NCBI GenBank assembly: GCA_003249275.1
Contig: QKJO01000051.1
Coordinates: forward strand, 1 to 8,485
From: Spirochaetaceae bacterium
GTDB taxonomy: Bacteria > Spirochaetota > Spirochaetia > Spirochaetales_E > Spirochaetaceae_B
Length of the DNA stretch: 8,485 nt
Reading direction: 5' to 3'
Positions 1-5,656 of the stretch are shown here, one piece after another (within the stretch, counting starts at the first letter, position 1; each line of letters opens with the position of its first letter). A program made the translations under genes and the position numbers. Below the pieces are notes generated by a model, which worked only from the letters and a program-made list of their open reading frames with translations, did not search any database and was not told the origin of the DNA.

Positions 1-586
1 TGGCCGTGCCGAGGGCATGGGCCGTTGTACCCATGGCGATTCCCTGGGCTACGGGATGGGTGATCCGGAAGAGGGTGTAGACGGGGGTGTAGAGAAGGAC
101 CCCCGAGAGACCGTTGAAGATGATGGCAAGGACGGTGATGCTTGTGATCCCCTCCAGATCCTCCACCATCATCCTGCCCAGAGGAGTCGTGATGGATCGG
201 GGGATCAGCGACTTCAGGAGAACCGGATCGATGGCAAAGAGTCTGCACAGAAGGATCGTACTGATCAGGCTGGTGATCACTCCGGCGGTGATGCCCGCCA
301 GAATGGCCGTCCGGTGCTGGCTCAGAATCTTCCTCTGTCTATAGAGAGGCAGAGCCAGCAGCAGTATGGAGACGGGAAGAATCTGTTCCAGGTAGGCCGA
401 CCCCTTCAGGTACCGGGACAGGGGTATTTTCAGGCCCAGGATGACGAAAAGGATGATCGAAAAACTGATCAGAAAAGGGTTCATCAGGACCCATCCCGTC
501 TTCCGGTTGATCCAGCGGGCCAGAATGAAGGAGGCCAGGGTCAGGAGGATGCCGAAGAAGATGTTGTCGGTCAGGAATTCAACCAT
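1..586 (-). CDS. lrgB: LrgB/CidB-family membrane protein (3' end cut by window edge)
   Basis: Inner-membrane partner of LrgA. LrgB/CidB proteins were first described as holin/antiholin-like modulators of murein hydrolase activity; in several bacteria the LrgAB pair is now tied to pyruvate (small carboxylate) transport. The reading frame is open from an ATG at 586 to the window edge, giving 195 residues of a family usually about 230 long, so only the last C-terminal part is missing. Several hydrophobic segments are visible (about residues 8-24, 36-52, 68-82, 93-115, 150-170). Family landmarks are PRSITTPLG (129-137) and HPVAQGIAMGTTAHALGTA (177-195), the conserved LrgB signature. The start is supported by GGAGGA located seven bases upstream, inside the end of lrgA. 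The gene overlaps lrgA by 8 bp, implying translational coupling. Family assignment is firm; the transported substrate is not readable from sequence. Confidence 0.93.
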   Translation of the reverse strand, partial: MVEFLTDNIFFGILLTLASFILARWINRKTGWVLMNPFLISFSIILFVILGLKIPLSRYLKGSAYLEQILPVSILLLALPLYRQRKILSQHRTAILAGITAGVITSLISTILLCRLFAIDPVLLKSLIPRSITTPLGRMMVEDLEGITSITVLAIIFNGLSGVLLYTPVYTLFRITHPVAQGIAMGTTAHALGTA

Positions 587-932
587 GACGGTCCTCCTTC
601 AGGAGAACCTGTACGACCATACCGGTGACTGCCATGACCAGTGTATTGCTTATGATCATTATAAGAAAGAGCTTGGCCCAGACTCCCTGCAGGAGATCCA
701 GCGACTCCACCACTCTGACGGCGGGGGGAAGAAAAAAGAAGGAGAGGTTCTTCAGAATCAGATCTGACACTCCTCCCCTGAAATACTCCTCCTTCAAGAC
801 CCCCGTCAGCAGAAGGACCGCAAAGAGGGCCATGCTGATGAGACTGCCCGGGAAGGACAGGATTCTTTCGGCGGCAAGACCGGCGAAGAGTATCAGTAAA
901 ACAACGACAATTTCTCTGATAGTTTTTTTCAT
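579..932 (-). CDS. lrgA: LrgA/CidA-family membrane protein
   Basis: Small (117 residues) holin-like membrane protein, the normal length for LrgA/CidA, which functions with LrgB. It has about four hydrophobic segments (residues 7-25, 31-46, 62-78, 86-110). Landmarks are FPGSLISMALFAVLLL (27-42), matching the conserved PGS-I-GM segment, and LSFFFLPPAVRVVESLDLL (63-81), matching the family's loop before the last helices. The last residues (KEDRHG) are polar and cytoplasmic-like. It lies 41 bp downstream of the 2-hydroxyacid dehydrogenase on the same strand with no terminator between them, and overlaps lrgB by 8 bp, so the three genes are probably one transcript. Its own ribosome binding site is poor (CGGGGT very close to the ATG), so translation may depend on the upstream gene. 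In other bacteria lrgAB is controlled by LytSR; no such regulator is seen here. Confidence 0.92.
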   Translation of the reverse strand: MKKTIREIVVVLLILFAGLAAERILSFPGSLISMALFAVLLLTGVLKEEYFRGGVSDLILKNLSFFFLPPAVRVVESLDLLQGVWAKLFLIMIISNTLVMAVTGMVVQVLLKEDRHG

Positions 933-973
933 TACCCCGGGATTGTAAAGAACTGGAGAGGCTTCGGCAATAA

Positions 974-1927
974 TCAGCTCCTGACGTTGACTGGATTTCC
1001 CGCCGCCCAGCGCAGAAAGTTGTCCACAACGATATCAGCCCTTCTGAGGAAGGCCTCTTTTGTGGCAAAGGCGATATGGGGGGTGACGATCACATTCTTC
1101 ATCTCCAGAACGGGAACGGTTTTGCTGTCCAGAGGGGGTTCTATGGCGAACACATCGAGTCCTGCTCCGGCGATCTTTCCCGATTTCAGGGCTTCCATGA
1201 GGGCTTCGTCATCCACAACCGGCCCCCTGGCGCAGTTGATGAGGTAGGCGGAGGGTTTCATCAGGGCCAGTTCATCCCGGCCTATGAGTCCCCTTGTGGA
1301 ATCGTTCAGAGGACAGTGAAGGGTGACGATGTCGCTCTCTTTCAACAGGCTTTTCATGTCAGTGAGTTCGATGTTCAAACCGGCGGGTGCGGGTTTTCCC
1401 CTGTCGAGGCTGAGTAGCCGGCACCCAAACCCGTTCAGGAGCCGGGCCAGATGCTGCCCTATAGCTCCAAGACCGATTATGCCGACGGTTTTTCCGGCCA
1501 GATCAAAGCCCACGTAGCCGTCCTTTGTTCCTCCCTTTCTGGTCAGAGGATCAAGTATTGTAATGTTTCTCAGAAGATCGATCATCAGACCCACCGTCAG
1601 TTCGGCCACGTTGATTGTGGAATACCCCGATGCATTGCAGACCGTGACGCCCTGTTTCCGGCAGGCATCCATGGCTACATGATCCAGTCCGGTAAAGGCT
1701 ACGTTCAGCAGCTTCAGATCGGGGAGGGATGCAACGGCTTTTTCGGGAAAGGGAAGATTTCCGATGATGACGGCATCGGCAGAGGCGGATCTTCTGATGA
1801 TTTCATCCACATTAGTATTTCTGTCTTGATAAAAGGTGATGCTGTGGCCCTCTGCGTTGAGAGCTGCTGTGATTTCATCCATTTTGGACGGACTGATTCC
1901 CAAAGGTTCAATGACGCTGATTTTCAT
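974..1927 (-). CDS. D-2-hydroxyacid dehydrogenase, NAD-dependent
   Basis: Cytoplasmic oxidoreductase interconverting a 2-oxo acid and a D-2-hydroxy acid with NAD(H). The 317-residue length fits the family. The N-terminal substrate domain (about 1-105) is followed by the Rossmann domain: GLGAIG dinucleotide motif at 152-157, acidic D175 after the second strand (NAD rather than NADP preference), then the C-terminal signature. The catalytic triad is complete: R234 in NCARGPVVDDEAL, E263 in FAIEPP and H284 in TPHIAF. The frame stays open far upstream to 2587, but ATG 1927 is chosen because homology begins there, GGGAG sits six bases upstream and a promoter lies just before it. The substrate (glyoxylate, hydroxypyruvate, pyruvate, phosphoglycerate-like) cannot be fixed; there is no ACT domain, so it is not a long-form SerA. 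It heads the lrgAB operon and diverges from a GntR regulator. Confidence 0.93.
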   Translation of the reverse strand: MKISVIEPLGISPSKMDEITAALNAEGHSITFYQDRNTNVDEIIRRSASADAVIIGNLPFPEKAVASLPDLKLLNVAFTGLDHVAMDACRKQGVTVCNASGYSTINVAELTVGLMIDLLRNITILDPLTRKGGTKDGYVGFDLAGKTVGIIGLGAIGQHLARLLNGFGCRLLSLDRGKPAPAGLNIELTDMKSLLKESDIVTLHCPLNDSTRGLIGRDELALMKPSAYLINCARGPVVDDEALMEALKSGKIAGAGLDVFAIEPPLDSKTVPVLEMKNVIVTPHIAFATKEAFLRRADIVVDNFLRWAAGNPVNVRS

Positions 1928-1961
1928 GGAGATCTCCCGATGACTGTATAGGTTTTGCTCC

Positions 1962-1990
1962 ATATTCTCATAAAAATGGGCGGAAAACAA
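1962..1990 (-). promoter_or_regulatory. Candidate sigma-70 promoter of the dehydrogenase-lrgAB operon
   Basis: On the minus strand, TTGTTT (1985-1990) is followed after 17 bp by GAATAT (1962-1967), with a TG one base before the -10 (extended -10). Transcription would start near 1955, giving a leader of about 28 bases before ATG 1927. Predicted from sequence only. Confidence 0.5.
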
Positions 1991-2044
1991 CAGCCCTTTC
2001 CTCTCATCCCGCCGGAAACGGGACGCGGAATTGTGAAATTTCCG
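1981..2044. promoter_or_regulatory. Candidate operator region with repeated CGGAAA and inverted repeats
   Basis: Between the divergent genes, CGGAAA occurs at 1981-1986 and 2013-2018, CGGAA at 2026-2030, and its reverse complement TTCCG at 2040-2044. The last two form an inverted repeat with 5-bp arms around nine bases. A second inverted repeat, TCCCG (2007-2011) and CGGGA (2019-2023), encloses the middle copy. The cluster overlaps the -35 regions of both candidate promoters, the expected place for an operator of the adjacent GntR protein. It does not match the classical FadR-type TNGTNNNACNA consensus cleanly, so the assignment is inference. Confidence 0.3.
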
Positions 2045-2057
2045 ATTATCGTATAGA
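2031..2057 (+). promoter_or_regulatory. Weak candidate promoter of the GntR regulator
   Basis: TTGTGA (2031-2036) and TATAGA (2052-2057) are separated by 15 bp, shorter than the ideal 17. A start site six to nine bases after the -10 would fall at or next to the ATG at 2066, so the transcript could be leaderless or nearly so; no good ribosome binding site precedes that ATG. Low-confidence prediction. Confidence 0.28.
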
Positions 2058-2065
2058 GTAGCGTT

Positions 2066-2710
2066 ATGAAGCTGAATCTCTTCAAACCGAAGGAAATCAT
2101 CTCCCAGAAACTGCTGACCTATCTCCTGTTTGAACTGCCCAGGGAGGAGGACGGCAAACTTCCGGCAGCTTCCTTTTTTGCAGAGAAATACGGGGTCTCC
2201 ATTGTGACGATCCGGGAAATTCTCAAGACCATGGAATCGGCGGGAATCCTTTCCATGCACCATGGACGGGGCATCTACCTCAACCATCCCGAAACCATCA
2301 TCCGCGAAATGATCGAAACCCGCATCCTGATTGAGGGATTCTGCGCCGGTAGAGCGGCTCTCAGTCTGAGTGAAAAAGATACCCGCAGGCTGGAGGAGCT
2401 GGCGTCTCTTCTGGAAACGGCCATACAGTCCGGCAATATGGAACTGTACACGGATGCGGATTTTCTGTTTCATATGACCATCGCCGGCATCGGGGGCAAT
2501 CTGGTTCTGGAAAAGACCCTCAGAAACATCAGGATCTTTCTTTACGTACAGCAGCTGAAAACCAACAAGACCCTGCTTGAGTCCCATGAAAAATCACTCA
2601 TGGAGCACCGGGATATACTGGACTCCATCCTCCGAAGGGATGAATCGGGAGCCGAACAGGCCATGAGATCCCATCTTGAAAAAACAATGTCCCTCTGGAG
2701 CAGGAGCTGA
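2066..2710 (+). CDS. GntR-family transcriptional regulator, FadR/FCD subfamily
   Basis: DNA-binding regulator of 214 residues. The N-terminal winged helix-turn-helix spans about 8-74, with the GntR signature LPAASFFAEKYGVSIVTIRE (32-51) and wing HHGRGIYL (65-72). The C-terminal all-helical FCD ligand domain spans about 77-208. Its usual metal/ligand residues are present: D132 and H136 in TDADFLFHMTIA, H181 in EHRDILDSI and H203 in AMRSHL, spaced as in characterised FCD proteins. FCD regulators typically bind organic acids such as lactate, pyruvate, gluconate or fatty acyl derivatives. The gene is transcribed away from the dehydrogenase-lrgAB operon and probably controls the shared intergenic region and itself. 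No strong ribosome binding site is seen before ATG 2066. The stop codon overlaps the probable start of the DTW-domain gene. Family is certain; ligand and targets are inferred. Confidence 0.93.
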   Translation: MKLNLFKPKEIISQKLLTYLLFELPREEDGKLPAASFFAEKYGVSIVTIREILKTMESAGILSMHHGRGIYLNHPETIIREMIETRILIEGFCAGRAALSLSEKDTRRLEELASLLETAIQSGNMELYTDADFLFHMTIAGIGGNLVLEKTLRNIRIFLYVQQLKTNKTLLESHEKSLMEHRDILDSILRRDESGAEQAMRSHLEKTMSLWSRS

Positions 2711-3351
2711 GAACCGAGCCCCGGAACTGCATTCACTGTTTCCGGCCCTCCGACCTCTGTATCTGCGAACGCATATCTCCTGTGGATACAGGTATCAAAT
2801 TTGTGATATTGATGCACCCCTGGGAAGCGAAAAAGCAGAGGACCGGGACGGGACGGATGACCGCCCTCAGCCTTGTCGATGCGGAGATTATCGTCGATCA
2901 GAGCTTTGATGAGAATCCACGGTTTCTCTCTCTCATCCGATCTGATCTCTACCATCCCCTTGTCCTGTACCCCGGAAAAGAGGCCATGACGGCGGAAACC
3001 TATCCATTCGACCGGGTGCCGAAGGAGAAGAAACTTCTGATCTTTCTGATCGATGCCACCTGGGTTCTCGCCCGGAAGATGATGTACAGAAGCTCTCTCC
3101 TGCAGGGACTTCCCCGTCTTTCCTTCGACAGGGCTTACCGGTCCCGTTTTCATATCAAAACTCAGCCGGCGGAGTACTGCCTGTCCACCATTGAATCGAC
3201 TTACTATCTTATCAGGGAGCTACAGGATGCGGACCGGTGCAGACAGGATGTCAGCGTCGAAGGCCTGATGGACCTCTTTGACGAACTCAACAGGTTTCAG
3301 ATGGCGTGCTGCAGCAACCGGGGGCCGGAAAATAAAAAAGGCAGCCTTTGA
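2707..3351 (+). CDS. DTW-domain protein, probable tRNA-uridine aminocarboxypropyltransferase (TapT/TuaA-like)
   Basis: DTW enzymes transfer the 3-amino-3-carboxypropyl group of S-adenosylmethionine to a tRNA uridine (acp3U), as shown for E. coli TapT. With a start at CTG 2707 the protein has 214 residues. It shows the N-terminal cysteine motif C8-x2-C11 and C18-x-C20 in NCIHCFRPSDLCICERI, then HPWE (37-40) with a following TGTGRM, LYPG (87-90), the defining D-x-T-W as DATW (116-119), and LSTIES (159-164). The first ATG/GTG in frame is GTG 2782, which would delete the cysteine motif. An in-frame stop at 2677-2679 limits upstream starts, leaving CTG 2707 (4-bp CTGA overlap with the regulator's stop, GGAG six bases upstream) as the best start; CTG 2695 and ATT 2731 are alternatives. 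It is probably co-transcribed with the regulator, perhaps only by position. The family is clear; the exact tRNA site is not. Confidence 0.85.
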   Translation: MRTEPRNCIHCFRPSDLCICERISPVDTGIKFVILMHPWEAKKQRTGTGRMTALSLVDAEIIVDQSFDENPRFLSLIRSDLYHPLVLYPGKEAMTAETYPFDRVPKEKKLLIFLIDATWVLARKMMYRSSLLQGLPRLSFDRAYRSRFHIKTQPAEYCLSTIESTYYLIRELQDADRCRQDVSVEGLMDLFDELNRFQMACCSNRGPENKKGSL

Positions 3352-3360
3352 CAGCTGCCT
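3333..3360 (-). terminator. Intrinsic terminator of the FMN-binding protein gene
   Basis: A perfect 7-bp stem, aggcagc (3339-3345) with gctgcct (3354-3360), has an 8-base loop. Read leftward, it is followed by a run of Ts (complement of 3334-3339). In the rightward direction there is no T-run, so it serves the minus-strand gene that ends at 3381. The stem and loop cover the last codons and stop of the convergent DTW gene. Confidence 0.85.
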
Positions 3361-3380
3361 CTCACTCTCATGAAAAGAGA

Positions 3381-4169
3381 TTATTTTTTGGCTTTGACCA
3401 TGGCTTCCTGTAGAAGCTTGTAGAAGGGGTCGAGGCCGATGGTGGCGCCTGAAATGGCATCAGGCTGAACAGTGCTCTGGGAGGAGAGAACCTTCTCTTC
3501 CACAGCCTTGGCCTGTTCCCACCAGTAGGAGCTGGCCCCGCCGTTCTGCTTCATACCGTACTCACCGTCCATGGACGCCTGAGATTTGTTCTTGCCGCCT
3601 TTCTCGGCCAGACCGTCCCAGTTGACGGCTACGATGTATCCGGATGTCACGGTGACATCAACGAAATACTTGTATCCGTGATCAAACACAGGCTCTTCAG
3701 CATGGTAGACGCCGTCTTTGAAGGGTCCGTAACCGACGGGACCTGCAGCAAAAGCTTCTTTTACGAGATTGACGAAGGGGGCAACATGGATGGTGGCACC
3801 GGATACGGCGTCGGTGTGTCCTTCGCTGTCGGAGATGGTGATCTTATCCACATCCTGAAATTTGATCAGGGCTTTTTCTACAGCCTGGCCCTGTTTCCAC
3901 CAGGGAGCAATGGCTCCGGCCTTTTCAACCATTCCGTAGCGACCGTCTTTGGAAACAGTGATCTTGTCATCACCCGCATCAACAAAGGCACCGTTCCAGC
4001 TGACTGTGGTGATTTTGCTGTTTTTTACAACTATGGTCACATTGTATTTCCAGCCCGACTTGGGAAATTCTTTCTCCTGGGCGAAATAGACACCGTCTTT
4101 CAGGTTCAGGGCAAAAGCGGACACCGTCAACAGAGTGAGCGCTGAAATCAATAAAAGTAATCTTTTCAT
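3381..4169 (-). CDS. Secreted protein with two tandem FMN-binding (FMN_bind) domains
   Basis: Probable extracytoplasmic flavoprotein carrying two covalently bound FMN groups. A signal peptide (basic MKR, hydrophobic 4-17, cleavage after AFA, residue 20) directs export by Sec; there is no lipobox cysteine. The mature 242 residues are an internal duplication: domain 1 about 22-140 and domain 2 about 149-257. Both repeat KDGVY at the start, DG-x-YGM (75-80, 201-206), a WW pair (90-91, 216-217), QA-VE-K, and DAVSGAT (120-126) or DAISGAT (237-243). D-x-x-(S/T)-G-A-(S/T) is the site where ApbE-type flavin transferases attach FMN to the final Thr, here T126 and T243. Such proteins relay electrons outside the membrane; the partner is unknown. 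ApbE is not in this window. Start ATG 4169 has AAGGAG seven bases upstream; the gene is monocistronic, with its own promoter and terminator. Confidence 0.9.
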   Translation of the reverse strand: MKRLLLLISALTLLTVSAFALNLKDGVYFAQEKEFPKSGWKYNVTIVVKNSKITTVSWNGAFVDAGDDKITVSKDGRYGMVEKAGAIAPWWKQGQAVEKALIKFQDVDKITISDSEGHTDAVSGATIHVAPFVNLVKEAFAAGPVGYGPFKDGVYHAEEPVFDHGYKYFVDVTVTSGYIVAVNWDGLAEKGGKNKSQASMDGEYGMKQNGGASSYWWEQAKAVEEKVLSSQSTVQPDAISGATIGLDPFYKLLQEAMVKAKK

Positions 4170-4216
4170 GAGTCATCTCCTTGGATTTAATGAAATCCTG
4201 ATATTATGGTTTGACC

Positions 4217-4245
4217 ACTATACCATCGACTGACTGATGACTCAA
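4217..4245 (-). promoter_or_regulatory. Sigma-70-type promoter of the FMN-binding protein gene
   Basis: On the minus strand, TTGAGT (4240-4245) and TATAGT (4217-4222) are separated by exactly 17 bp. A start near 4210 gives a leader of about 40 bases ending in a strong AAGGAG ribosome binding site (4177-4182). The good match to consensus suggests substantial expression. Confidence 0.65.
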
Positions 4246-4250
4246 TCAGT
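4233..4250. repeat. Inverted repeat overlapping the -35 of the FMN gene promoter
   Basis: ACTGA (4233-4237) and TCAGT (4246-4250) form 5-bp arms around eight bases that contain most of the -35 hexamer. It could be an operator half-site pair, but the arms are short enough to arise by chance. Confidence 0.25.
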
Positions 4251-4286
4251 AACCCCGGCCTTTCAGGAATTGTCGGAAACCTGAGT

Positions 4287-4314
4287 AATAAAAAAGGGAC
4301 CCGAAGGTCCCTTT
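4287..4314 (-). terminator. Intrinsic terminator of the lipoprotein-LysM operon (UUCG tetraloop)
   Basis: Nine-bp perfect stem, aaagggacc (4293-4301) with ggtcccttt (4306-4314). Read leftward the loop is UUCG closed by C-G, a very stable tetraloop, and is followed by TTTATTA. It lies 20 bp past the LysM gene stop and separates that operon from the FMN gene promoter. Confidence 0.9.
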
Positions 4315-4334
4315 CAAAATCAGATTATAAACGA

Positions 4335-5024
4335 TTATTTGATGACTCCGTTGTCCCATGTTCCGCTGCGGGTTTCGCCGGGCTGGGCGGGAATATCCAG
4401 TACCATGCCGGGAAGGATAAGTCTGGGGTTGGCAGGCTCAGGCAGCTTGTCTTTGTTGGCTTCCCACAGGAGCTTCCATTTCCAGGCATCTCCATAGACG
4501 AAATCATAGGCGGCAATATTCCACAGACAGTCACCGGTCACAGTGAATTTTCTGACCACATACCTGGCGGGCAGGGCCGAGTCTCTGGGAATGAAGACGA
4601 TGGCGGAGAGGATATCGATTCCTTTGATGGAAGTGTCATAGCTCTCGGCATAGGATTCGCTTTTGAACTGGCTGGAAGCCATTTCATACAGAGCCTTGCC
4701 CTGGGCGTATTCATCTGGGAAGTTGACGGCGCCATTGATCTTTGTTGCCGAGTTCAGGGCCGTTTCAAACCGTCTGAGGGCGCTGTTGGCCTTGTAGCGG
4801 CTGAGCATCATGGCGATCCACTGATCGGAAAGGGCCGCGTACTTCTGCGACTCCTCCGCCAGTCTCTTTGCCTCTACAAAGTCGCCCTCGTCGAAGGCGA
4901 TTTCACTCTGTTTTTTGAGTTCCAGAGATTTTCTGTAATCGGGGTTGTCCTTCAGGGACTGGGCGAACAGAGATCCTGCCAGCAGAAAAAAGAGGGATAT
5001 TAAAACAGCTTTCCGGATGCTCAT
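4335..5024 (-). CDS. Exported LysM-domain protein with helical repeat region
   Basis: Probable periplasmic, peptidoglycan-binding structural protein of 229 residues. A signal peptide (MSIRK, hydrophobic 7-20) is cleaved after LFA (residue 21). Residues about 25-145 are helical and TPR-like (for example IAFDEGDFVEAKRLAEES at 42-59 and FKSESYAESYDTSIKGID at 120-137). The C-terminal LysM domain (about 154-212) has YVVRKFTVTGDCLWNIAAY at its start and NPRLILPGMVLDIP at its end; the usual GD-T-LW reads GDCLW. LysM binds N-acetylglucosamine-containing glycans. ATG 5024 is preferred over GTG 5027 because GAGGAGG then lies seven bases upstream. It shares one base with the preceding lipoprotein's stop (TGATG), which points to coupled translation. 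The helix-plus-LysM layout is seen in spirochaetal cell-envelope proteins; precise role unknown. Confidence 0.85.
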   Translation of the reverse strand: MSIRKAVLISLFFLLAGSLFAQSLKDNPDYRKSLELKKQSEIAFDEGDFVEAKRLAEESQKYAALSDQWIAMMLSRYKANSALRRFETALNSATKINGAVNFPDEYAQGKALYEMASSQFKSESYAESYDTSIKGIDILSAIVFIPRDSALPARYVVRKFTVTGDCLWNIAAYDFVYGDAWKWKLLWEANKDKLPEPANPRLILPGMVLDIPAQPGETRSGTWDNGVIK

Positions 5025-5521
5025 CACTGATCCTCCTCAGTCGCCGCTTTTGTAGCCTCGTCGGCGTTCTTTTCCACATTGGCGATCGCTTCATCCGCCG
5101 CCTTCATGGCTGCCAGAGCATCAGCTCTTTTCTGATCCGATTTGGAAGCGGCATCATTGTAAATTGCGGCAGCCTTGGTGTATTCGGATATGGCATTGGC
5201 ATAATCACTGCCTGTACCGTAGGACTCACCGGAAGCCATCAGTTCTTCAGCCTCTGTGAACAGTTCTTTTTCGGCTTTTGGAGCCTTGGCCGCTACCGCT
5301 TTGTCTCTGGCCGTCATGGCCGTGGTCCGGGCGGCGTCCATCAGTTCCCTGCTGGGGGCTGGTGTCTGGGCGGCCTGACCTGTCTGGGTATCGGTTGCAT
5401 CCGCATTATCCTGGACCGGCTCCTCAACGGGCTGCTCCGGAGCGGAGGCACAGGACAGAGGCAGGATCATCAGTGCTGCCAGTGCAGCAGGTATCAGAAA
5501 CCACTTCTTCATTAGATTCAT
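5024..5521 (-). CDS. Ala-rich helical lipoprotein
   Basis: Putative membrane-anchored lipoprotein of 165 residues with no recognised enzymatic domain. The N-terminus has a basic start (MNLMKKW), a hydrophobic stretch (8-22) and C24 in LPLSCASAP; the lipobox is relaxed (Pro at -3, Leu at -2 and -4), a tolerance seen in spirochaetes. A Pro/Glu/Gln/Thr-rich linker (about 28-57) is followed by an Ala/Lys/Glu-rich helical region (58-160) with a TPR-like stretch around EELMASGESYGTGSDYANAI (92-111). That pattern resembles the helical part of the LysM protein encoded next, suggesting related modules or a joint envelope role. Start ATG 5521 is chosen over the longer frame from 5560 because GAGGAG lies five bases upstream and the signal peptide then begins correctly. 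Function unknown; a role with the LysM partner at the cell wall is inference. Confidence 0.8.
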   Translation of the reverse strand: MNLMKKWFLIPAALAALMILPLSCASAPEQPVEEPVQDNADATDTQTGQAAQTPAPSRELMDAARTTAMTARDKAVAAKAPKAEKELFTEAEELMASGESYGTGSDYANAISEYTKAAAIYNDAASKSDQKRADALAAMKAADEAIANVEKNADEATKAATEEDQ

Positions 5522-5531
5522 AATTTCTCCT

Positions 5532-5545
5532 CGGATAAATATCCG
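5532..5545. repeat. Perfect 6-bp inverted repeat in the lipoprotein leader
   Basis: CGGATA (5532-5537) and TATCCG (5540-5545) are separated by two bases, immediately upstream of the lipoprotein gene's ribosome binding site. The palindrome suits a protein-binding site better than an RNA hairpin, because the two-base loop is too tight unless the stem shortens. Related GGATAT/ATATCC elements occur at 5584-5589 and 5665-5670 in the same intergenic region. Confidence 0.35.
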
Positions 5546-5587
5546 CATAGTTTGGATCACTTATAATGATAATCCAATTTTTAGGAT

Positions 5588-5593
5588 ATTATA
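5588..5593 (-). promoter_or_regulatory. Candidate -10 element for the lipoprotein-LysM operon
   Basis: A perfect TATAAT on the minus strand lies 67 bp before ATG 5521. The region 16-18 bp upstream (CTGTATT) is a poor -35, so the promoter may need an activator. The whole 206-bp stretch 5522-5727 between the divergent genes is AT-rich and holds only regulatory sequence. Confidence 0.4.
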
Positions 5594-5656
5594 GTTCATT
5601 AAAGGCAAAAATACAGAAGATGTTACAATTTCTTGATTTTCCCGCCACGATCCGGC

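Noticed and set aside
17..628. Rightward open frame of 203 residues opposite lrgB
   Set aside because: Very hydrophilic, Asp/Gly/Gln-rich translation typical of the reverse complement of a membrane protein; the leftward frame is clearly LrgB.
571..1068. Leftward 165-residue open frame overlapping lrgA
   Set aside because: It overlaps lrgA and the end of the dehydrogenase in another frame, and its Ser/Arg/Gly-rich sequence has no family features.
1928..2587. N-terminal extension of the dehydrogenase frame up to 2587 (537 residues in total)
   Set aside because: Homology to 2-hydroxyacid dehydrogenases starts at ATG 1927, which has its own ribosome binding site. The extension is antisense to the well-supported GntR gene and crosses the promoter region.
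2542..3153. Leftward 203-residue open frame opposite the GntR and DTW genes
   Set aside because: Both genes on the plus strand have diagnostic motifs, and this frame has none; it is a shadow.
3678..4145. Rightward 155-residue open frame opposite the FMN protein gene
   Set aside because: Antisense to a gene with a signal peptide, two FMN motifs, a promoter and a terminator; no ribosome binding site or family features of its own.
5522..5560. Upstream start at 5560 for the lipoprotein
   Set aside because: It would put 13 residues ahead of the signal peptide and has no ribosome binding site; the ATG at 5521 has GAGGAG five bases upstream.
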